Positions 5,964 to 10,044 of a stretch of DNA of 10,044 bases are shown here, piece after piece. The translations under genes and the position numbers were made by a program. The number at the start of each line of letters is the position of its first letter. Position 1 is the first letter of the stretch. The DNA comes from JBKBIP01 sp046297495 (lineage in GTDB: Bacteria; Planctomycetota; Planctomycetia; Gemmatales; Gemmataceae). The notes beneath the pieces were generated by a model. The model saw only the letters and a program-made list of their open reading frames with translations. It was not told the origin of the DNA and did not search any database. The stretch lies in contig JBKBIP010000069.1 in NCBI GenBank assembly GCA_046297495.1, forward strand, positions 1-10,044. The letters are read 5' to 3'.

Positions 5964-6013
5964 AGCCTTCGACTTCAGTCGAGGGTTATTTACTCTCTGG
6001 GATGGGAGAGGCG
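5850..6013 (+). ncRNA. Candidate omega RNA (right-end RNA) with guide
   Basis: In known TnpB elements the omega RNA covers the end of tnpB and the right end of the element, and its last 16-20 nt lie outside the element and act as guide. Here the scaffold would include the GGCG/CGCC hairpin around 5900-5920 and the strong hairpin 5966-5985, ending at TTTAC 5993. The guide would then begin at 5994 (TCTCTGGGATGGGAGA). The 5' limit shown is arbitrary. Position is inferred from the family; no expression evidence exists in sequence alone. Confidence 0.4.
5966..5985 (+). other. Right-end hairpin of the tnpB element
   Basis: CCTTCGAC (5966-5973) pairs with GTCGAGGG (5978-5985) around a TTCA loop: 8 bp with one G-T pair. 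It starts 2 nt after the tnpB stop. Hairpins of almost this sequence and position mark the right end of many IS1341-type elements and form the 3' stem of the omega RNA scaffold. Confidence 0.75.
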
Positions 6014-6014
6014 G

Positions 6015-6329
6015 ATGAGGACGGAGGTTCACTTCACGTGGGAGTATCTTCTCGATGGCCACTGCGCCGCCGAGTTCGACTGCGAGGCGACGTGCAATGT
6101 GAATCTGTACGGCGACGCGGCGGAAGTCGAGGGCTGGCAGGACCTGAAGGTGGATGTTCTTATCCCCGCGCCGGGGCCTGCCGGCGGAGGGGTTGTACGT
6201 CGAATGATCCGCGAGCAGCGCGATCCTGACGACTTCCTTCGCGGCAAGATTATGGATTGGCTGAACGCCGGCAACCTTGATCAGGAAGCCATCGACGCGG
6301 CGTGGGATGCGAAGAACGATGATGTTTGA
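6015..6329 (+). CDS. Hypothetical 104-aa phage protein
   Basis: Begins at ATG 6015 with GGGAGAGG upstream, only 21 bp beyond the inferred right end of the tnpB element. The sequence starts with a beta-like stretch (EVHFTWEYLLDG, then CAAEFDCEATCNVNLYG), continues with an acidic WQDLKVDVLIPAPG region and ends in a helix (DDFLRGKIMDWLNAGN, then DQEAIDAAWD). Three cysteines are present but not as CxxC pairs. No family recognised. First gene of the rightward operon that leads to the recombination genes; its own promoter region has been split by the insertion, so it may now depend on transcription from within the element. Confidence 0.75.
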   Translation: MRTEVHFTWEYLLDGHCAAEFDCEATCNVNLYGDAAEVEGWQDLKVDVLIPAPGPAGGGVVRRMIREQRDPDDFLRGKIMDWLNAGNLDQEAIDAAWDAKNDDV

Positions 6330-6417
6330 GCTCGACGGCGCTGCGCTGATGGTGCTGCTGCTTGGGTGGCTGGCGACGGCGGTTGATTTGATGGAGGGAG
6401 TCGATGAGCACGGGTGA
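6319..6417 (+). CDS. 32-aa putative single-pass membrane peptide
   Basis: Starts at ATG 6319 (a second ATG follows at once), overlaps the previous gene by 11 bp and the next by 14 bp, and so exactly bridges them. The product is MMFELD, then a hydrophobic helix of about 16 residues (AALMVLLLGWLATAVDL), then an acidic tail (MEGVDEHG). The ribosome binding site is poor (GAAGAACG), so translation would rely on coupling. Hydrophobicity and tight tiling suggest a real microprotein; function unknown. Confidence 0.5.
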   Translation: MMFELDGAALMVLLLGWLATAVDLMEGVDEHG

Positions 6418-7333
6418 TTTGACGAAGCCTGGCGTCCACCACGGCATGCTGGCTGGGGCCTACCATTCTGATCCGGTGATTGGCGGCAGTCTTCGCGCCA
6501 GCGTTGCGGCCACGCTGATTGAGAAGAGTCCGCGCCACGCGCTTCACAAGGACAGCGAGCCGTTGCCGACCCCTTCCAGGGAGATGAACATAGGCACCGC
6601 TGCGCACTCGCTGATTTTGGAAAAGCAGGACATGGTCGAGGTTATAGACGCCGCCGACTTCAAGACGAAGTCGGCTCGGGAGGCGCGCGATGATGCCCTT
6701 GCTGCCGGCAAGGTTCCGCTGCTGGCTGGCGACTACCCGCTTGTTGCGGAGATTGCCCGTGAGTTCTGGTTGCAGCTTCCCGCGGCGATGCACGATGAGT
6801 TCCGCGATGCCGCGAAAGAGGCGGTTGTTATCTGGGATGAAGCTGGCCTGACCTGCCGTTCACGCCTTGATGCATTGAACATTGACCGTCGGGTGATTTT
6901 TGACCTGAAGACGACGGGGGGTTCTGCGCATCCCGAGGTGTGGTCTCGCTCTCGCATGTGGCCTGGGGCTGCCGTTCAGGCTGCGTTCTACACTCGCGGC
7001 GTGAAGGCGGTCACTGGCGTCGATTGCGACTACCGTCTTCTGGTGATTGAACAGGACCCGCCGCACGGGCTCAGCGTTATTGGCCTGGACACTATTGCGG
7101 CGGCGGTTGCGGATCAGATGGCCGACGTTGCTATCAGGACGTGGCGTGAATGCCGTGCGTCCGGGCGTTGGCCGGCATACGACACCGGGATCCATTGGGC
7201 GTCGGCTCCTCCCTGGACCGTCAAGTCCTGGGAGGAGGGCAAGGAGGCCGCCAAGTTGTTGCGGCAGGCATCGGTTCCGCTGGGCGCGCTGCATCTTGCC
7301 ATGGCCGCTCAGCGTCCCTTGGAATGGGGATGA
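6404..7333 (+). CDS. RecE-like phage exonuclease (DUF3799, PD-(D/E)XK)
   Basis: A 309-aa protein starting at ATG 6404 after GGAGGGAG. Motifs in order: SLRASVAATLIEKSPRHA (about 29-46), GTAAHSLIL with His68, KEAVVIWDEAGLTCRSRLDAL with Glu139 and Asp156, FDLKTTG with Asp167-x-Lys169, and QAAFYTRGV with Gln192 and Tyr196. This order is that of the DUF3799/RecE C-terminal nuclease group, which degrades one strand of double-stranded DNA ends to expose single strands for annealing or strand exchange. It needs Mg2+ and usually forms a ring. The following gene overlaps by 4 bp and encodes an ATPase of the type often paired with such nucleases. Together they form a phage recombination module. Confidence 0.9.
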   Translation: MSTGDLTKPGVHHGMLAGAYHSDPVIGGSLRASVAATLIEKSPRHALHKDSEPLPTPSREMNIGTAAHSLILEKQDMVEVIDAADFKTKSAREARDDALAAGKVPLLAGDYPLVAEIAREFWLQLPAAMHDEFRDAAKEAVVIWDEAGLTCRSRLDALNIDRRVIFDLKTTGGSAHPEVWSRSRMWPGAAVQAAFYTRGVKAVTGVDCDYRLLVIEQDPPHGLSVIGLDTIAAAVADQMADVAIRTWRECRASGRWPAYDTGIHWASAPPWTVKSWEEGKEAAKLLRQASVPLGALHLAMAAQRPLEWG

Positions 7334-8352
7334 TCATGATCACCTTCGCACCCGCGAGCCGGGACAATCTCTATTTCGTGATTGCCATGTCCGGCCCGTC
7401 CGGCGGCGGCAAGACTCTGTCAGCGCTCAAGGTGGCTCGTGGAATGGTTGGCGGCGATGACAGCAAGATTTTCGTGTTGGACACGGAAAGCGGGCGGGCG
7501 AAGTACTACGCCCCTCCCAGCGGGCAGAAGCCCGGCCCGCAGACGTTTGGGTTCATGCACGCGGACATCCGTCCGCCATTCCGTCCGCAGACGTTTGTTG
7601 ACGCGGTTAGGGCTGCTGAGAATGGCGGTGCCAAAGTCATCGTGATCGACAGCATGTCTCACGAATGGTCTGGCGAGGGCGGCGTTCTCGATTGGGCGGA
7701 AGAAGAATTGACCCGCATGGCCGGCAGCGATTACGCCAAGCGGGAGAAGGTCAAGATGGCGTCCTGGATCAAGCCTAAGATGGCGCACAAGGCGATGATG
7801 CAGGCACTGTTGCAGGTCCGGGCTCACATCATTTTTTGCCTCCGTAGCGAGGAGAAGATGAAGATGGCCAAGGTTCCTGACGGCCGTGGCGGAGAGAAGA
7901 CCATTATTGTGCAGGCTTCTGATCGCCCTTTGTTGGAACGCTGGGAGCCGGTGTGCGCGAAGGATTTCATGTTTGAGGCCACGACGAGCATGCTTCTGCT
8001 GCCGTCTGCGCCTGGCGTGCCGATGCCTGTGAAAATTCAGGAACAACACCGTCCCGCGTTCCCAGACGGCAAGCCGATCACCGAGGAGACTGGCCGTGTG
8101 CTTGCGGAATGGGCCGCTGGTGGCATGGTGGGGTGCTCTTCACCCCCGCGGCTGCTATCCAGCAAGGCGGATCTCGCCATGGCGTGGGCGGATAAGTTCA
8201 TTTCCGAACAGCAGGCTCGCATTGATGCCGGCGACACGGCTGGCTTTGCTGCGGCGAACGCGAAGCATCAAGCATCGGTCGACAAGCTGATCGAGATCAA
8301 CCCGGACGCCTACAACAAGGTTGTGACGTTTTTGAATGGAGAACCTTCTTGA
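7330..8352 (+). CDS. Phage P-loop ATPase, AAA_24/Sak4-like recombination protein
   Basis: Start chosen at ATG 7330, which overlaps the nuclease stop (ATGA) and gives 340 aa; ATG 7336 is equally possible, and a start 180 bp upstream would be buried inside the nuclease gene. Walker A is GPSGGGKT (residues 22-29), Walker B is VIVID with Asp107, followed by SMSHEWSGEGG. FVLDTESGRA (48-57) and the HIIFCLRSEEK strand (166-176) match the RecA-like fold of AAA_24 phage ATPases. Some members (Sak4) are minimal RecA-type single-strand annealing or strand-exchange proteins. The last 80 residues (from about 260) are a helical extension rich in alanine. Paired with the RecE-like nuclease, it most likely loads on or processes the resected DNA; the precise activity is inferred. 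Confidence 0.85.
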   Translation: MIMITFAPASRDNLYFVIAMSGPSGGGKTLSALKVARGMVGGDDSKIFVLDTESGRAKYYAPPSGQKPGPQTFGFMHADIRPPFRPQTFVDAVRAAENGGAKVIVIDSMSHEWSGEGGVLDWAEEELTRMAGSDYAKREKVKMASWIKPKMAHKAMMQALLQVRAHIIFCLRSEEKMKMAKVPDGRGGEKTIIVQASDRPLLERWEPVCAKDFMFEATTSMLLLPSAPGVPMPVKIQEQHRPAFPDGKPITEETGRVLAEWAAGGMVGCSSPPRLLSSKADLAMAWADKFISEQQARIDAGDTAGFAAANAKHQASVDKLIEINPDAYNKVVTFLNGEPS

Positions 8353-8754
8353 TGTCCTTTTGCCCGGCATGCGGGGTGTGTGGCTGATAGGCAGGCAGAA
8401 TGAGGGGGCGGCCCATCTCCAATCTGGCATCGTGGCTGCCAGAAATTACCGCCGATCCCTAATGCGCTACTCCCCCGCTGGTTTCATGGTGGCGCAAGTG
8501 GGCAAACCCGCGGCCGTTAAAAGATGTACGGGAAATCGACGGAGCCACGGTTTTTTTGCTTGTGGCGACGTCACGCGACGCGCCGCGATGAGTACCTGCT
8601 GCATTACGCGAATCCCTGTCGCGGCCGGGGGGAACGGGCCGCAACCATAGAAAGGAAGGAGAGGCTGAGCCGCTGCGACGGCGAAAGAAGATGTGCCAGA
8701 CGTCGACACGGTGGGGCCTTGCGGCCCCGCCAATCGGCGGCGGTAATGGAATGA
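8353..8754 (+). other. About 400 bp with no clean gene; fragments of possible decayed small genes
   Basis: No frame gives a convincing protein across this stretch. One frame reads MSFCPACGVCG (8352-8387) then two stops; MRGRPISNLASWLPEITADP from 8400 to a TAA at 8460; then on to a TGA at 8589-8591 (CATPPLVSWWRKWANPRP, later DVREIDGATVFLLVATSRD). The last part looks protein-like, as if one gene of about 63 codons had gained a stop. A 76-aa arginine-rich reading from ATG 8524 and a 104-aa one from 8336 overlap it in other frames and look worse. A strong AAGGAAGGAGAGG ribosome-binding-like site at 8652-8664 has no usable start behind it. This is either a decayed patch or a set of micro-genes. 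Confidence 0.4.
8710..8731. other. Strong GC-rich hairpin
   Basis: GGTGGGGCC (8710-8718) pairs with GGCCCCGCC (8723-8731) across a TTGC loop: 9 bp with one G-T pair. It resembles the stem of a terminator but no T-run follows on either strand. It lies at the end of the unclear stretch, just before the next small membrane gene, so it may block or attenuate transcription there or merely be coding sequence. Confidence 0.35.
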
Positions 8755-8922
8755 GTGGCACCGAGTATTTTGTTTTTCGCGGTTGTCGCTTCCATTGTGG
8801 TGGTGGCGATTATACTTAGGATGAAAGGGTGGTATGATGAAGACGCTTTTTGCGATTCCGATGGCTGCGCTTCTGGCCGGCTGCGCTGCGAACGCCTACG
8901 TTATGGAGACGGATCGTTTTGA
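8755..8922 (+). CDS. 55-aa putative membrane protein overlapping a lipoprotein gene
   Basis: From GTG 8755 the frame gives MAPS, a hydrophobic helix of about 18 residues (ILFFAVVASIVVVAIIL), a basic RMK and then a cysteine- and charge-rich tail (WYDEDAFCDSDGCASGRL). Basic residues after the helix suggest N-out, C-in. The last 89 bp overlap the lipoprotein gene in another frame. The helix is far too hydrophobic to be a chance reading of GC-rich DNA, but the ribosome binding site is weak and the tail may simply follow the overlapping gene. An inner-membrane protein out of frame with a lipoprotein recalls phage spanins, although this one is much shorter than known i-spanins. Function unknown. 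Confidence 0.5.
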   Translation: MAPSILFFAVVASIVVVAIILRMKGWYDEDAFCDSDGCASGRLRCERLRYGDGSF

Positions 8923-9298
8923 GTTCCATGGTGTTCGCGCCAACACTGATATGACTGTGATCGACCGCGTTGTTGTGGTCGACAAGCGCGCCACCGAGGC
9001 AGGCGAGTACGACATTGTTGACGTTTTGGAGTACGGTGGCGCGCATCCTGGGGTTTTCCTTGGCGCGGCAGCGCTTGGCAGCGGCGCCTACGTTGGCGGC
9101 CAGGCGGTTCGGCGTCCGGACCGCACCTTTATCACCCAGTCCGGCGGCGGCGCATCGGCGGCCGGCGGCGAGGCGTCTGCGGTTGGTCTTGGCGGAGATG
9201 GCGGGTCTGCCGTCTCGATCAGCAATGCCACCGGCGGGTCGTCGAAGGCGTCCTCTGGCGCGACGGCCAACGCCAACGCTGTCAGCTCGCGCTGGTAG
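8834..9298 (+). CDS. Glycine/serine-rich lipoprotein
   Basis: A 154-aa protein with AAAGGGTGG 5 nt before ATG 8834 (ATG 8837 also possible). The N-terminus is a lipoprotein signal: MMKTLFAIPMAALLAGC with the lipobox LAGC, Cys17 being lipidated after cleavage. The mature part has about 50 residues of beta-like sequence (YVMETDRFEF, MTVIDRVVVVDKRAT), a short hydrophobic glycine-rich segment (PGVFLGAAALGSGAYVGG) and a low-complexity tail of about 50 residues of Gly, Ala and Ser (GGGASAAGGEASAV). The glycine-rich segment could insert in a membrane. The product should be anchored in the inner or outer membrane facing the periplasm. No family recognised; a phage superinfection-exclusion or host-envelope role is possible but not shown. 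Confidence 0.8.
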   Translation: MMKTLFAIPMAALLAGCAANAYVMETDRFEFHGVRANTDMTVIDRVVVVDKRATEAGEYDIVDVLEYGGAHPGVFLGAAALGSGAYVGGQAVRRPDRTFITQSGGGASAAGGEASAVGLGGDGGSAVSISNATGGSSKASSGATANANAVSSRW

Positions 9299-9307
9299 CG
9301 TCAGGGG

Positions 9308-9526
9308 GTGCCAGATCCCGAGAAATGGGCCGTCGTCGACCACTGGCGGTCAGTGTTTGAGGCACTGGCGGTCGTCAGCGGCCACGATCCTGACGATGCG
9401 GTCGAGAAGCACCGTCAGTGGTGCAGGATGATGGGGTACGAAGATGCCAGTGTGGCAGGAAATGAGGGACAAGCGTCTGGCGATGGGTCTCACGATTCGA
9501 GGTCTCGCCAAGATGACCGGGCTTGA
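9308..9526 (+). CDS. Hypothetical 72-aa protein
   Basis: Starts at GTG 9308, 9 bp after the lipoprotein stop, preceded by CAGGGG placed very close to the start. The first 48 residues look like a real small helical domain (PDPEKWAVVDHWRSVFEALA, then HDPDDAVEKHRQWCRMMGYE). The last 24 residues are polar low-complexity sequence that overlaps the next gene by 83 bp, so the functional part may end earlier. No motif recognised. Probably translated with the regulator that follows. Function unknown. Confidence 0.5.
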   Translation: MPDPEKWAVVDHWRSVFEALAVVSGHDPDDAVEKHRQWCRMMGYEDASVAGNEGQASGDGSHDSRSRQDDRA

Positions 9527-9914
9527 GCGCATGGCTCTCCACAACATCGAGAAGGGTGAACGGATACCTACCGAAGCGACCGCTCAGCGGATATTCGAGG
9601 TCCTCGGTCCGATGTCCGACAGGTCCGTCAAGATTCCGCGGCGGATCACGGCTGAGGAGGTCGCGTGGGCGGCAGAAGAACGGCGGAAGGGGCGTCGACT
9701 GATGGACGTTGCTGCGGAGCTTGGTGTGAAGCCCAACAGCCTCAGCACGCGGCTCAGGGGGCACGGCGAGATTCTCGACAACCCCGTGAAGCTTCGGCCC
9801 GGCAATTGCCGGTGTCTGCGTTGCGGCGGTCTGTTCAAGTCGTGGGATGTGTCGCGGAATCGCATCTGCGACCAGTGCAAGACCACTTCCGCGTTCGAGG
9901 GGGCATCATTCTGA
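9444..9914 (+). CDS. XRE-family regulator with a second HTH and a C-terminal zinc ribbon
   Basis: A 156-aa protein with three parts. Residues about 5-55 form an XRE/Cro-type HTH (MRDKRLAMGLTIRGLAKMTG, then ALHNIEKGERIPTEATAQRI). Residues about 70-105 contain a second HTH-like unit (EERRKGRRLMDVAAELGVKP, then NSLSTRLRGHG), the pattern of resolvase-type or Sigma70-like helices. Residues about 118-145 form a zinc ribbon with two CxxC pairs (CLRC and CDQC) around GGLFKSWDVSRNRI, close to the short 'CLxCGxxFxSxGxxNRxCxxC' ribbons of alphaproteobacterial phages. It is probably a DNA-binding transcription regulator of the rightward genes; the operator is not visible. ATG 9444 gives the complete first helix; its ribosome binding site (GGGGTACGAAG) is modest. 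Confidence 0.8.
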   Translation: MPVWQEMRDKRLAMGLTIRGLAKMTGLERMALHNIEKGERIPTEATAQRIFEVLGPMSDRSVKIPRRITAEEVAWAAEERRKGRRLMDVAAELGVKPNSLSTRLRGHGEILDNPVKLRPGNCRCLRCGGLFKSWDVSRNRICDQCKTTSAFEGASF

Positions 9915-9915
9915 G

Positions 9916-10044
9916 ATGGCCGAAGCTGGTAACACGATGTCCGTTGACGATTTTCTCAAATGGGTAACGAACGCCCAGCCTGGTGAATCGGTTGTCTACC
10001 GGACTGGGTTATCTTTCAGCAAGGAAGGTGGCAGGGCTATCGAC
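9916..10044 (+). CDS. Small phage protein, 3' end outside window
   Basis: From ATG 9916, 1 bp after the regulator's stop, 43 codons run open to the window end; ATG 9937 is an alternative start. The visible sequence (VDDFLKWVTNAQPGESVVYR, then TGLSF) fits a recurrent small phage protein of the shape 'DFL..(L/V)..A.PGE.(L/V)VY..G', whose function is not known to me. It appears to belong to the same rightward operon. Confidence 0.55.
   Translation, partial: MAEAGNTMSVDDFLKWVTNAQPGESVVYRTGLSFSKEGGRAID

Larger units (their letters stand above)
4714..5993 (+). mobile_element. IS200/IS605-family element carrying only tnpB (IS1341-like)
   Basis: The element holds a full-length tnpB with hairpins on both sides and no tnpA, so it would need a TnpA in trans to move. 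The right end is supported by the CCTTCGAC-TTCA-GTCGAGGG hairpin (5966-5985) followed by TTTAC (5989-5993). On the left, TTTAT at 4709-4713 would be the matching target motif, differing by one base from the right-end TTTAC, as target and right-end motifs often do in this family. TTGAC at 4715-4719 is an alternative. The exact ends are inferred; the presence of the element is well supported. IS605-type elements make no target duplication and none is seen. Confidence 0.75.

Noticed and set aside
7150..7329. An upstream start that would add 60 residues to the P-loop ATPase.
   Set aside because: The added part is an out-of-frame reading of the RecE-like gene, and the ATGA-coupled start at 7330 puts Walker A at the usual distance from the N-terminus.
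8336..8650. A 104-codon frame after the ATPase gene.
   Set aside because: It has a basic, patternless sequence, starts inside the ATPase gene without a ribosome binding site and competes with a more protein-like frame.
8755..9298. Firm annotation as an i-spanin and o-spanin pair.
   Set aside because: The membrane protein is only 55 aa and the lipoprotein is 154 aa with a glycine-rich tail, the reverse of usual sizes, and no holin or endolysin is nearby.

Overview
The window looks like part of a temperate phage or prophage from a high-GC alphaproteobacterium. The style of the short phage genes suggests something like Rhodospirillales, but that is a guess from protein style, not a database match. 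The evidence for a phage is the dense packing of small genes with ATGA, TGATG and GTGA overlaps, a phage-type replication initiator with in-gene iteron-like repeats, a recombination nuclease and ATPase pair, several small zinc-ribbon proteins and HTH proteins. No structural or lysis gene and no attachment site is visible.

Layout. (1) 1-1745, rightward: the 3' part of a long pentapeptide-repeat gene, a small membrane protein, a 74-aa unknown and a small HTH protein. A GC-rich hairpin at 1733-1756 separates them from the next block, which runs the other way. (2) 4652-1755, leftward replication operon: a MerR/excisionase-type HTH protein, a 101-aa unknown, a helix-turn-helix replication initiator carrying four repeats of about 22 bp (a lambda-O-like origin candidate), a possible helicase-loader-position protein, a zinc-ribbon protein, a tiny gene that reads through only with a +1 frameshift, and a DUF1064-type PD-(D/E)XK nuclease with an inserted zinc ribbon. 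(3) 4714-5993: an IS200/IS605-family element carrying only tnpB (no tnpA), with intact RuvC and zinc-finger residues, end hairpins and a probable omega RNA. It sits exactly in the divergent control region between the leftward operon and the rightward genes. (4) 6015-10044, rightward operon: a 104-aa unknown, a 32-aa membrane peptide, a RecE-like (DUF3799) nuclease, a P-loop ATPase of the phage AAA_24/Sak4 type, a stretch of about 400 bp with no clean gene, a 55-aa membrane protein overlapping a glycine-rich lipoprotein, a small unknown, a three-part HTH/zinc-ribbon regulator and a truncated last gene.

Functionally, the leftward arm appears to initiate DNA replication, and the rightward arm supplies homologous recombination (end resection plus an ATP-dependent recombinase or partner) and regulators. 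The tnpB element is a later passenger: taking it out joins the leftward promoter region directly to the ribosome binding site of the rightward operon. The strongest candidates for new biology are the iteron-like array inside the initiator gene, the guide position of the TnpB element over the downstream gene's ribosome binding site, and the frameshifted micro-gene in the replication operon. I do not see a wholly new multi-gene system.
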